DNA of 64,000 bases, taken from NCBI GenBank assembly GCA_947253765.1, contig CAMYAK010000005.1, forward strand, positions 47,878-111,877, in the 5' to 3' direction. Position numbers and translations under genes: made by a program. The stretch is from an uncultured Tissierellia bacterium (GTDB taxonomy: Bacteria > Bacillota > Clostridia > Tissierellales > Peptoniphilaceae). Every line of letters begins with the position of its first letter. Within the stretch, counting starts at the first letter, position 1. The notes beneath the pieces were generated by a model. That model saw nothing but the letters and a program-made list of their open reading frames with translations, made no database searches and had not been told where the DNA came from. Shown in pieces: positions 43,978 through 52,057 of the stretch.

Positions 43978-45456
43978 ATGTCTGAAATCTGCGTGCGTTT
44001 TGCGCCAAGTCCAACAGGATACTTGCATATTGGAGGGCTCAGAACCGCCCTGTTTAATTTTCTATATGCCCGTCATATGGGAGGACGCTTTGTATTAAGA
44101 ATTGAGGATACGGATAGGACCCGCTTTGTTGAGGGGGCCTTGGAAAACCTCATTAAAATAATGAAATGGTCGGGATTGGAATATGATGAGGGCCCAATGC
44201 TTGACGATAAGGGAGTACTTCACCAGGAAGGAAAATTCGGCCCCTATATCCAGTCTGAAAGGGTTGAAAAGAATATATATAAACCATACATAGATAAGCT
44301 GCTTGACGAGGGTAAGGCCTATTATTGCTTCTGTTCCCAGGAGAGACTGGACAAGGTAAGAGAGGAACAAAAAGCCCAAGGATTGACAGCCAGGTATGAC
44401 GGACATTGCAGGAATATCAGCCGTGAAGAGGCCGAGGCAAGGATAAGCAAGGGGGAACCCTATGTTATCCGCCTGAAATTGCCCGAGAACGAGGATGTGA
44501 CCTTTTATGACAGGATCAAGGGAGAGATTACTATAAATACTGACGAGATGGATGACCAGGTCCTTATAAAGTCAGACGGATTCCCGACATATCATTTTGC
44601 GGTAGTAGTAGATGATCATACCATGGGGGTTACCCATGTTGTCAGGGGGGAAGAATGGATATCATCAACCCCTAAGCATGTCCTACTTTTCAGGGCTCTT
44701 GGCTGGAAGGAACCCGAATTCATCCACCTGCCGACAGTTCTTGGAAATGACCATAAAAAACTTTCAAAAAGGCAGGGGGACGTCTCCGTGGAATCCTTCA
44801 ATGAGAAAGGTTACCTGCCTCAAGCCCTTGTCAATTATATCGCCCTATTGGGATGGAGCCCCAAATCAAATAAAGAGATTATGAGCATGGATGAGATGAT
44901 TGAGGAGTTTGACTTTGATAGGGTTGCTAAAAGAGGCGGCATATTTGATATAAAGAAGCTGAACTGGTTCAACCAGGAATATATCAAAAATATGAAAGCC
45001 GAAGACCTTGTTAAATATATTGAAAAATACCTTAAAAAGGCCGGGCTGATTGACGATTCCTACCCATATGAAAAGCTGCTTTTATTGGCGGAGACCTATG
45101 GAAACAGGATCGAATATTTTGCCCAGGTTCCGGAAATGACCCGACACTTCTTCTGCAAGAGCCAAGACTTGGAATATGAAGAAGATGCAAAAGAGGCCTT
45201 GGTATCTGAAGAGGCGAAAGTACTTCTTCCAATTTTCTACAAGAAGATCAAAGAAGCGGACAAGTTCGATAAGGACTTTGCTTCAGGCCTTGTAAAGTCA
45301 ATCCAGGAGGAAAGCGGAATCAAGGGGAAAAAATTATGGTTCCCCATAAGATCAGCTGTTGTAGGATCAGCCTCAGGCCCTGATTTTACCAACACCATGC
45401 TGGTATTGGGCAGGGATGAAATCCTGTCGAGACTTGATAGGGCTATGAAAATATAA
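43978..45456 (+). CDS. gltX: Glutamate--tRNA ligase
   Basis: This class I synthetase has 492 residues. The HIGH motif is in P-S-P-T-G-Y-L-H-I-G at 10-19 and the KMSKS equivalent K-L-S-K-R at 261-265. The start at 43978 follows TAGGAGG; a longer frame runs into the promoter. It heads a co-oriented set with cysS, rlmB and the CitXG-like gene. Whether it also charges tRNA-Gln depends on GatCAB, not seen here. Confidence 0.96.
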   Translation: MSEICVRFAPSPTGYLHIGGLRTALFNFLYARHMGGRFVLRIEDTDRTRFVEGALENLIKIMKWSGLEYDEGPMLDDKGVLHQEGKFGPYIQSERVEKNIYKPYIDKLLDEGKAYYCFCSQERLDKVREEQKAQGLTARYDGHCRNISREEAEARISKGEPYVIRLKLPENEDVTFYDRIKGEITINTDEMDDQVLIKSDGFPTYHFAVVVDDHTMGVTHVVRGEEWISSTPKHVLLFRALGWKEPEFIHLPTVLGNDHKKLSKRQGDVSVESFNEKGYLPQALVNYIALLGWSPKSNKEIMSMDEMIEEFDFDRVAKRGGIFDIKKLNWFNQEYIKNMKAEDLVKYIEKYLKKAGLIDDSYPYEKLLLLAETYGNRIEYFAQVPEMTRHFFCKSQDLEYEEDAKEALVSEEAKVLLPIFYKKIKEADKFDKDFASGLVKSIQEESGIKGKKLWFPIRSAVVGSASGPDFTNTMLVLGRDEILSRLDRAMKI

Positions 45457-45479
45457 GAAAGACCGGGAAAGGAAATAAT

Positions 45480-46898
45480 ATGCAAGTATACAATACCCTC
45501 ACCAGGAAAAAAGAGGAATTTATACCCATAGAAGAGAATAAGCTGAAAATGTACGTATGCGGACCGACCGTATATGACTATATTCACATAGGCAACGCCA
45601 GACCCCTTGTGGTATTTGACTGCTTCCACCGCTTCATGAAATACATGGGCTATGATGTTGATTATGTTGTAAATTTCACAGATATAGACGACAAGATTAT
45701 AAACAAGGCTAATTCTGAGGGTATCCCCTTTGAGAAGGTGACAGAAAAGTATATCAAGGCTTTCAATGAGAATGCCGAGGGTCTGAACCTGCTTGAGGAA
45801 GAGACCAGCCATCCCCGTTGCACTGCCCATATAGAAGACATCATAAACTTCGTTCAGGGCCTGATTGACAAGGGTTGTGCCTATGAAGCCGAGGATGCCG
45901 TGTATTTTGATGTTTCGGGCTTTAAGGGCTACGGTGAGCTTTCGGGTAAAAAAGTTGATGAGCTTAGGTCCGGAGTCAGGATCAGCGTAAATGACAAAAA
46001 AAAGGACCCTGTGGATTTTGCCGTTTGGAAAAAACAAAAGGATGTCAATGAGCCCGCATGGGATTCTCCATGGGGACCGGGAAGGCCGGGTTGGCACATT
46101 GAATGCTCAGCCATGTCCAAGTCCTTACTGGGGGAAACCATAGATATCCATGCAGGCGGGTCAGACCTTGAGTTTCCCCACCATGAAAACGAGAGGGCCC
46201 AGTCTGAAACCCTTACCGGCAAGACCTTTGCCAGGTATTGGATGCATAACGGCATGATCACCGTATCCTCAAAGGATGGAAAACAGGAGAAGATGTCAAA
46301 ATCCTTGGGCAACTTCTTCCGCCTGGTCGATATTGAAGAAGAATTCGACCTGATAATTGTCAGAATGTGGCTGCTTTCAGCCCATTACAGGTCGCCAATA
46401 AACTTCTCAAGGGAAGTTATGGTCCAGTCAAAAGCCGGCTATGAGAGGCTCATGAACGCAAAACATGAGCTTGAACGCTATATCGAGCATGCACAGGATC
46501 ATGGCGAAAGCTCGGAGGCGGGACTGCTTGATGAGGCCGAGAAGGCCAGACAGGATTTCATCAGGGTTATGTCGGACGATTTAAATACGGCGGATGCCCT
46601 TACGGCGCTTTTTGATATTGCAAGGCTGGTAAACACCAAGCTATCGGAGAAGGTTTCAAAGGAAACTCTTGAAAAGATATATAAAACATACACGGACCTG
46701 CTGGATGTTTTGGGCCTGGAAGACCGCAATGAAGAGGCGGAAGATAAGGAAGACATAGACAAGCTGGTTAAGGAAAGGGAAGAGGCCAGGAAGGCTAAAG
46801 ACTTTGCCAAGGCCGATGCCATAAGGGATAAGCTCAAGGCTATGGGGATAGTTATTAAAGACACTTCAACCGGGGCTGTTTGGGAAAGGGAATCCTAA
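45480..46898 (+). CDS. cysS: Cysteine--tRNA ligase
   Basis: This 472-residue class I synthetase has Cys27 in C-G-P-T-V-Y (zinc ligand), HIGN at 36-39 and K-M-S-K-S at 271-275. Further zinc ligands fall in E-C-S-A-M-S and H-H-E-N-E. The stop shares a base with the start of rlmB. In many Firmicutes mrnC lies between the two; here it does not. Confidence 0.95.
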   Translation: MQVYNTLTRKKEEFIPIEENKLKMYVCGPTVYDYIHIGNARPLVVFDCFHRFMKYMGYDVDYVVNFTDIDDKIINKANSEGIPFEKVTEKYIKAFNENAEGLNLLEEETSHPRCTAHIEDIINFVQGLIDKGCAYEAEDAVYFDVSGFKGYGELSGKKVDELRSGVRISVNDKKKDPVDFAVWKKQKDVNEPAWDSPWGPGRPGWHIECSAMSKSLLGETIDIHAGGSDLEFPHHENERAQSETLTGKTFARYWMHNGMITVSSKDGKQEKMSKSLGNFFRLVDIEEEFDLIIVRMWLLSAHYRSPINFSREVMVQSKAGYERLMNAKHELERYIEHAQDHGESSEAGLLDEAEKARQDFIRVMSDDLNTADALTALFDIARLVNTKLSEKVSKETLEKIYKTYTDLLDVLGLEDRNEEAEDKEDIDKLVKEREEARKAKDFAKADAIRDKLKAMGIVIKDTSTGAVWERES

Positions 46899-47638
46899 TG
46901 GAAGAATATATATGCGGCAGAATGCCGGTGCTTGAATACCTCAAATCCGGAAAGGGAGTTGAAAAGCTCTATGTTGAGAGAGGGGAAAAGAAGGGCTCTA
47001 TTATAAAAATAATAGGCATGGCAAAAGAAGCCGGGGCGGTCATTGTCGAATTGGACAAGGGTAAGCTTACCCAGATGACAAACGGAGCCCACCACCAGGG
47101 AGTAGCCTTGCTGGCCATGAGCTTCGAGTATTCTGACCTGGACGAGATTTTGGAGTCGGCAATGGATGCAGGCCACCCGCCATTTCTAGTCCTTCTTGAT
47201 GAAATTACCGACCCCCACAATCTTGGGGCCATAATAAGGACGGCCGAGTGCTGCGGGGTTGATGGGATCTTGATTCCCAAAAGAAGGTCAGCCCTGGTAA
47301 ATGCAACTGCAATAAGGACATCGGCAGGGGCTTCAGCCTATCAAAAAATTGCCAAGGTAGGCAACATTAATACGACAATTGACCTACTCAAGAAAAAGAA
47401 TATTTGGATCTACGGAGCCGAGGGCAAGAGCGACAAGGACCTTTGGCATACGGACTTTTCGGGCGGGGTTTGCCTGGTCATAGGGAGCGAGGGCAAGGGC
47501 CTATCGAAACTCACGGCTGATAAATGCGATTTTATGGTATCAATTCCGATGCTGGGAAAAATTGAGAGCTTGAATGCCTCCGTTTCTGCCGGCATATTGA
47601 TGTACGAGGTCTTGAGGGGAAGACAGAAGGGGAATTAA
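46898..47638 (+). CDS. rlmB: 23S rRNA (guanosine-2'-O-)-methyltransferase RlmB-type
   Basis: This 246-residue SPOUT (TrmH-family) methyltransferase has an N-terminal substrate-binding domain (Y-I-C-G-R-M-P-V-L-E) and the knotted SAM domain with D-P-H-N-L-G-A-I-I-R-T, I-G-S-E-G-K-G-L and S-L-N-A-S-V-S-A-G-I-L. The target is likely G2251 of 23S rRNA, by family. The ATG at 46898 overlaps the cysS stop. Confidence 0.92.
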   Translation: MEEYICGRMPVLEYLKSGKGVEKLYVERGEKKGSIIKIIGMAKEAGAVIVELDKGKLTQMTNGAHHQGVALLAMSFEYSDLDEILESAMDAGHPPFLVLLDEITDPHNLGAIIRTAECCGVDGILIPKRRSALVNATAIRTSAGASAYQKIAKVGNINTTIDLLKKKNIWIYGAEGKSDKDLWHTDFSGGVCLVIGSEGKGLSKLTADKCDFMVSIPMLGKIESLNASVSAGILMYEVLRGRQKGN

Positions 47639-47639
47639 A

Positions 47640-48827
47640 ATGCCTGTTACGGGATATATCGAAGAAATTCGGAGCTGGAAAATGCCAATATTAAAGCCCG
47701 AACATGAGCCTGTACTTATAAGGCTCTCAGTGTGCGCAAACGGGGAAGAAGCCTTGAAGCCTGCTGCGGTATATCTTTTGGTCACGGGCTTTTTCAAAAT
47801 AATCCACGAGCTTGATGTTTTTTCTTATAGGTATGAATTTGACCGTAGGGGCCTGAGTTTTTACATAGAAGTCAGGGACAGTCGGTCGGCCACAAAGGCT
47901 TATTTGGACAAGATAAAGCAATTCCATGTTTTGGGACGGTCCTGGCGCTTCCAGATTATCGAGGGCGGAAGGATTTCCCTCATTAGGGGGTTGAGCCAGG
48001 AAAACCGGCCATTGGACGGGAAGAAGCTTGAGTCAATGGCTCGCTCGCACATGTCTATGGGGTCGAGGCCTTTGAGGTTTTCACGCTATTTCCTATATTC
48101 AGCCCTGGTCCCATACTCCAGAATGCGGGGTTACGGATGCTGCCTATTCAACAGGGAAGATGCCAAGGGAATTGATAATTTCAACCTCATTCTCCAAGGA
48201 ATAGAAATTTTGACCAGGTCATTTTCCGCAATTGATTTTTCAGACATATCCTCTTTAGAGGAGCTGAGGAAAAAGGGCCGCCTGATAGAGAATGCCGTTT
48301 CGGACTATAGCGGCCGTCCTGGCCTGCTAAAAGGTCTTTTGTTTCAGAGTTTGGTTCTTGCAACAATATATGAAAGAAAGACTGCATTTGAAAAAATCCC
48401 CGAGGAAATTATAAACTTGACCAAGGGCCTGGACAGGGACTTTAAAGGTGAAGCAAATTCAGACGGCATTAAGGCCTATATGAAATACGGGGCAGGTGGA
48501 GTTAGAAAGCTGGCAATGACGGGTTTCAGCTTTGTTTTGGATCAAGCCCTGCCATTTTACAGGACAAGGATGAATATGGATGACTTGAGTCTCTTTATCT
48601 TGGCCAATACCGTAGACACAACGACCCTTATTGATTCCGGGTCGGACCTATATGAAGAAATAAAGGATAAGGCAGACAGGGCCGTTTTTCCGGGCGATGT
48701 GGACAGGGATGCTTTAAATGAGCTGTTTTACAAGCAAGGTCTGGTAACAAGGGGAGTTAGAGACCTCATTTCTATAACCGTATTGCTTGACCTCATAGAA
48801 AAAGAAGATGGATTGACACAGGAATAG
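47640..48827 (+). CDS. Divergent CitX-CitG-like fusion protein, key motifs altered
   Basis: This 395-residue protein has no certain assignment. Its N-terminal ~125 residues resemble CitX (H-V-L-G-R-S-W-R-F-Q-I-I at 96-107 compares with the CitX H-P-L-G-R-L-x-D-x-D-V-I). The rest resembles CitG, which makes the prosthetic group of citrate lyase: K-K-G-R-L-I-E-N-A near 211-219, G-L-L-K-G-L-L-F at 228-235, a GAGGVRKLAMTGFSFV segment (284-299) with A-L-P, and N-T-V-D-T-T-T-L near 323-330. Residues typical of active CitG (P-K-P-G-L-V-D and N-T-H-K-G) are not kept. No citrate lyase genes are here. It follows rlmB after one base. Confidence 0.45.
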   Translation: MPVTGYIEEIRSWKMPILKPEHEPVLIRLSVCANGEEALKPAAVYLLVTGFFKIIHELDVFSYRYEFDRRGLSFYIEVRDSRSATKAYLDKIKQFHVLGRSWRFQIIEGGRISLIRGLSQENRPLDGKKLESMARSHMSMGSRPLRFSRYFLYSALVPYSRMRGYGCCLFNREDAKGIDNFNLILQGIEILTRSFSAIDFSDISSLEELRKKGRLIENAVSDYSGRPGLLKGLLFQSLVLATIYERKTAFEKIPEEIINLTKGLDRDFKGEANSDGIKAYMKYGAGGVRKLAMTGFSFVLDQALPFYRTRMNMDDLSLFILANTVDTTTLIDSGSDLYEEIKDKADRAVFPGDVDRDALNELFYKQGLVTRGVRDLISITVLLDLIEKEDGLTQE

Positions 48828-48838
48828 TATTTGAAAAT

Positions 48839-48899
48839 AAAAAGATTCTTTGTTACGGAAACCGGCAAAAACCGGTAACCGACAAAGAATCTTTTTTGT
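48839..48899. terminator. Bidirectional terminator after the CitXG-like gene
   Basis: AAAGATTCTTTGT pairs with ACAAAGAATCTTT around an inner CCGG hairpin. T-runs occur on both strands, serving also the small minus-strand gene. Confidence 0.82.
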
Positions 48900-48913
48900 T
48901 TGTATATTTTTAA

Positions 48914-49261
48914 TTATTGTTTTTCATTTTCATGTTTCTTGAAATATGAATAGGCGGCGGAAATATTTATTGCAGCACAAATCTTAATGGGGGTTATTGC
49001 ATTATTACCGGTCAGCTTAAAGACCTGTTCATCTAATATTAACAATATAATCATGGCTGCAAAAAAGCAAAGATATAGACGGTTTTTTCCGGCAAGGCAT
49101 ATTGAAGCTATAGTTAACAGGAATAGAAAAGCAAAATTAAAAAGATGGAGAAGGTTATGCTCATTGTGGAGCAGGGGATCATAAGGATCATATAGTAAGA
49201 AAACCAATAATACCGAGCTGTATGTCAATATTAAAAACCATTTTTGTTTTTTAGCTTGCAT
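48914..49261 (-). CDS. Small membrane protein of unknown function
   Basis: This 115-residue protein has three or four hydrophobic segments (about 8-24, 36-55, 63-79, 88-105) and short charged ends. I do not recognise a family. A minus-strand AGGAGG precedes the ATG, and a near-consensus promoter lies ~55 bases upstream, so it is likely expressed. It marks the start of an AT-rich accessory segment. Confidence 0.65.
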   Translation of the reverse strand: MQAKKQKWFLILTYSSVLLVFLLYDPYDPLLHNEHNLLHLFNFAFLFLLTIASICLAGKNRLYLCFFAAMIILLILDEQVFKLTGNNAITPIKICAAINISAAYSYFKKHENEKQ

Positions 49262-49312
49262 TACTTTCCTCCTAAAAATAATATAAAAAATTTAAAAACA
49301 AAACCAAAATGA

Positions 49313-49341
49313 ATATACTCCTGGTTTTATAAAATGTCAAT
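49313..49341 (-). promoter_or_regulatory. Promoter of the small membrane protein gene
   Basis: On the minus strand TTGACA and TATATT are separated by 17 bases. Confidence 0.7.
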
Positions 49342-49459
49342 AATAGCTATATCCGATTTGGATCATAGTAAATATATCTGATATGTTTACAACCAATGAC
49401 TTTATTACAGTTGTCTTTATAGAACTGTAGTAATAGCATTCGTTTTTTATAAAGAACTT
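49342..49459. other. AT-rich intergenic region
   Basis: No gene is visible. An imperfect inverted repeat (TTA-x-x-ACAGTT / AACTGT-x-x-TAA, about 49403-49433) lies here, of unknown role. The 92-bp repeat copy 1 begins next. Confidence 0.4.
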
Positions 49460-49496
49460 AAAAAGGCCGCCTAACCCCTAAGGGATTAGACAACCT
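49460..49496 (-). terminator. Terminator after the lipoprotein gene (within repeat copy 1)
   Basis: On the minus strand AGGTTGTCTAATCCC pairs with GGGGTTAGGCGGCCT through several G-U pairs around TTA, then TTTTT. Confidence 0.75.
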
Positions 49497-49551
49497 TTAA
49501 AGACTATTTAATCATGCGAAATGTCCACCAACACCATTTGACAAAGAACCT
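49460..49551 (-). repeat. 92-bp direct repeat, copy 1
   Basis: It matches copy 2 (51504-51595) at 87 of 92 positions by eye, in the same orientation, with no gap. The two copies bracket the lipoprotein and amidase genes. Its left part encodes a minus-strand terminator. The changes are C/T, T/A, C/T, C/T and A/G, some of which keep stem pairing through G-U. Confidence 0.9.
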
Positions 49552-49554
49552 GTT

Positions 49555-50160
49555 CTATTTGATTTCAAAGGCTTTCTTGTCAAAACCATTCCTGAATGGA
49601 TAAATTTTCTCTCCACTTTCTAAGCTTATGAAATATATGGTTTCCAGGGACATATAATACGGGGTGTAGCCTTTACCATCCTCATATTCTATCGTATTAT
49701 AATCCGGCTCATCTGTTCCTCTTGAATTATCGATGTGTGGGCCTTCTACACGCTTAAAACTATCTTCTTTTATGTTGTATACAAAATGGTAATCGTCAAA
49801 ACATTTAAAGTTATCGACTGCAGTTATTATTACTTCATTGGTGTCTTTATCAAAGCCTATGTCTCCTCTTGAAGTTTCTTTATCAAGATTAAATGTTTTA
49901 CTCACATCAATTCCGTAAGCTCTTGTGATCCTCTTTTCCAATTTATCGTAAACGAAAAATTTATCATATTTAATAATGACTGCATATTTTTTTGATTCTT
50001 GTACATTTGCAGCCTCTGCCCCATCAAAATTAATATTTTTATAAGATGGAGATATTAGGCAAAGCCCTGATGAAAGAGTTTTAGACTTTTCTTCCTCCTC
50101 GCCACATGAATTAAGAAAAACAAGGAGGATTAACAGTAAAGAAATTATTCTTTTTTTCAT
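49555..50160 (-). CDS. Lipoprotein of unknown function in the repeat-flanked cassette
   Basis: This 201-residue protein has a lipoprotein signal (K-K-R then a hydrophobic run and lipobox L-N-S-C at about 16-19). The mature part is rich in Lys, Asp and Tyr, with repeated beta-like segments, and no known domain is recognised. It follows the amidase gene by four bases on the minus strand, so the two are co-transcribed. AT-rich codons (AAA, AAT, TTA) differ from the AGG/GGC-rich core genes, suggesting transfer. Confidence 0.7.
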   Translation of the reverse strand: MKKRIISLLLILLVFLNSCGEEEEKSKTLSSGLCLISPSYKNINFDGAEAANVQESKKYAVIIKYDKFFVYDKLEKRITRAYGIDVSKTFNLDKETSRGDIGFDKDTNEVIITAVDNFKCFDDYHFVYNIKEDSFKRVEGPHIDNSRGTDEPDYNTIEYEDGKGYTPYYMSLETIYFISLESGEKIYPFRNGFDKKAFEIK

Positions 50161-50164
50161 AATT

Positions 50165-51409
50165 TTAAATCCCCGTAATTTTTATAACACGTTTCTCATT
50201 AGTCCAAGACATGTCTTCTGCCCTAACATTATCATTGTTCGCACTCGGAGAAGTTCTCCCTGTGACCAATGCGCCAATTGAACGCCGTCCATTAAAACGT
50301 AACCCATATCTCCCTGTTATAATTGTTGAATGTATCCATACTTTTTCTCCCTTAAATTGTAAAATATTGCCTTCTTCAAAAAATGGCGATTCATAATAAG
50401 GATATGGTACATATACGCAAGATTTTTCTCTTAAACCAGCTTTACTATTAACTAAATATGAATGCAAAGCTGATACATTTGACCATGAAGCACTTCTGTC
50501 TTTTTTCTTTAATCCTCTATAAAACCATTTGCTATTCGTTTTAGCTCCCCCTGCTAATAAAGCATGGGATACAAAATTCGTACAATCGTATTCTCCGGAC
50601 ATTTTAGAAAAATCATAATAAGGGACGCCTCTCCCACCACTTGATGGTTGTTTTTTATAGAAATTATTTCTAGCATATTCTTTTACTTTTGAAAGATTAA
50701 TTGATGCTGAGGCTGTTTTTTCTTGTGTGTCATTGGCTTTTTTCTCTATATTTATAATATGTTTATAGTTTATGACACTCTCATTCAAATTTCTTTCAAT
50801 TTGAACTTTCAGCTGATCCGCCGTTTTTTTAAGTGTCTTATCAGTAACTGAGTTGTTGCAATTTAAAGGAACAATTATCGATTCTTTCCAATTTGAAGGT
50901 AGATGCTCTTCTGAAATTGGCCAAATCTGCAATTCATATCCACCAATGGAATCATAAACACTGTCCACTTTAAATGTGTTATTTGAACTATCTGTTTTAA
51001 CAAAAATACACGTAGAAATGGAACTCATTGGAGATTGCCCATCTGAATAGTAAAAGTCGCAATTCACTGCGATATTATAGATGGTTCCTTTTTCTATTGG
51101 TTTTTTATCGATTAATTTGGAGTTGATTTTTACTTTTGTTTTTTCCAGACCAAAAAGTGAGGAGTTGTAATTAATAACATCTTTCTTGTTTAATAGATAA
51201 GATTTTACAATATCATCCATATCAAAGCCAAAGATTGTTTGGTCTCCAAACATAAAATATTCAAAAACAGCTTGTCCGAAATCTGTAGCAAGTTCTTCGT
51301 TTTTGAATTTTTCAACTTCTAAGAGAGTATCCCCTTGTGCTGAACAAGTTGGAATATATGATGTCAACAGCACCAAAGACATCAAGAGACAAACGAAAAA
51401 TTTTTTCAT
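50165..51409 (-). CDS. Secreted Amidase_6-type (NlpC/P60-like) protein
   Basis: This 414-residue exported protein has a signal peptide (about 1-24) and an N-terminal region of unknown fold. The C-terminal Amidase_6 domain (about 240-414) has a probable catalytic Cys276 in D-C-T-N-F-V-S-H and His360 in W-I-H-S-T-I-I. Such enzymes are predicted to cut peptides or amide bonds in the cell wall. Base composition is much more AT-rich than the surrounding genes, and the gene lies between the two direct repeats next to tRNA genes, so it was probably acquired. Confidence 0.8.
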   Translation of the reverse strand: MKKFFVCLLMSLVLLTSYIPTCSAQGDTLLEVEKFKNEELATDFGQAVFEYFMFGDQTIFGFDMDDIVKSYLLNKKDVINYNSSLFGLEKTKVKINSKLIDKKPIEKGTIYNIAVNCDFYYSDGQSPMSSISTCIFVKTDSSNNTFKVDSVYDSIGGYELQIWPISEEHLPSNWKESIIVPLNCNNSVTDKTLKKTADQLKVQIERNLNESVINYKHIINIEKKANDTQEKTASASINLSKVKEYARNNFYKKQPSSGGRGVPYYDFSKMSGEYDCTNFVSHALLAGGAKTNSKWFYRGLKKKDRSASWSNVSALHSYLVNSKAGLREKSCVYVPYPYYESPFFEEGNILQFKGEKVWIHSTIITGRYGLRFNGRRSIGALVTGRTSPSANNDNVRAEDMSWTNEKRVIKITGI

Positions 51410-51449
51410 AAAAACTCCTTTCTATGATGGTGGACTTATTGCTAATAGT

Positions 51450-51478
51450 ATTATATCAATTAGCGTATTAAATGTAAA
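51450..51478 (-). promoter_or_regulatory. Promoter of the amidase-lipoprotein cassette
   Basis: On the minus strand TTTACA and TATAAT are separated by 17 bases, about 40 bases before the amidase start (GAAAGGAG site). Confidence 0.78.
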
Positions 51479-51503
51479 TATATTTCTATTTATAAATAAT
51501 CAC

Positions 51504-51595
51504 AAAAAGGCCGTCTAACCCCTAAGGGAATAGACAACCTTTAAAGACTATTTAATCATGTGAAATGTTCACCAACACCATTTGACAAAGAGCCT
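51504..51595 (-). repeat. 92-bp direct repeat, copy 2
   Basis: This is the second copy of the 92-bp repeat, between the tRNA terminator and the cassette promoter. Its hairpin (minus strand) has one mismatch not seen in copy 1. Here it ends no recognised gene, so it may be a trace of an insertion or duplication. Confidence 0.9.
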
Positions 51596-51609
51596 CAATA
51601 AGATGCAAA

Positions 51610-51645
51610 AAGAAAAACCGCTCGAAACTATTAGTTTCAAGCGGC
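51610..51645 (-). terminator. Terminator after the tRNA pair
   Basis: On the minus strand CCGCTTGAAACTA pairs with TAGTTTCGAGCGG (one wobble pair) and is followed by TTTTTCTTTTT. Confidence 0.88.
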
Positions 51646-51652
51646 TATCAGT

Positions 51653-51724
51653 CCACCCTCGGGGACTCGAACCCCGGACACCCTGATTAAGAGTCAGGTG
51701 CTCTACCAACTGAGCTAAGGGTGG
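51653..51724 (-). tRNA. tRNA-Lys(CTT)
   Basis: It folds as a 72-base cloverleaf: acceptor CCACCCT/AGGGTGG, anticodon stem CCTGA/TCAGG with loop CTCTTAA (anticodon CTT) and T-arm CGGGG-TTCGAGT-CCCCG. No CCA is encoded. Confidence 0.95.
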
Positions 51725-51759
51725 TCATATTTAATTGCCATATATTATAGAAAAGCCAA

Positions 51760-51831
51760 GCTGCCTGCCGGGATTGAACCGGCGACCTCAGCCTTACCAT
51801 GGCTGCGCTCTACCTGCTGAGCTAAGGCAGC
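51760..51831 (-). tRNA. tRNA-Thr(GGT)
   Basis: It folds as a 72-base cloverleaf: acceptor GCTGCCT/AGGCAGC and anticodon stem CAGCC/GGCTG with loop ATGGTAA (anticodon GGT). It is first of a tRNA pair with tRNA-Lys, 35 bases apart. Confidence 0.95.
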
Positions 51832-51850
51832 ACGAATGCGTAACAAAAAC

Positions 51851-51879
51851 ATTATAGAGATTAAAATCAACTTAGTCAA
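51851..51879 (-). promoter_or_regulatory. Promoter of the tRNA-Thr/tRNA-Lys unit
   Basis: On the minus strand TTGACT and TATAAT are separated by 17 bases, starting close to the tRNA-Thr 5' end. Confidence 0.85.
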
Positions 51880-51989
51880 GCCCTGCACTTTATTTGTTTA
51901 AAAGATTATTGATCATATCGTGATAGTGTATAATGACTAGCAAGAGACAAAGCTGTTTTGCCAAAGAAATAAACGTGAACCTAAAAATA

Positions 51990-51998
51990 TGGTATCAT
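51990..51998 (+). promoter_or_regulatory. Extended -10 promoter of argS
   Basis: TGGTATCAT lies about 60 bases before argS. A further TGTATAAT at 51927-51934 is an alternative. No T-box was recognised. Confidence 0.35.
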
Positions 51999-52057
51999 AA
52001 TAAAATAATTGTAAGACAGAACAAAGCACATTTGCGTATATTTGGAAGGATTGAATT

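Noticed and set aside
49460..51595. An insertion sequence formed by the 92-bp repeats
   Set aside because: The copies are direct, not inverted, and no transposase or target duplication is visible; reported as a repeat-flanked cassette instead.
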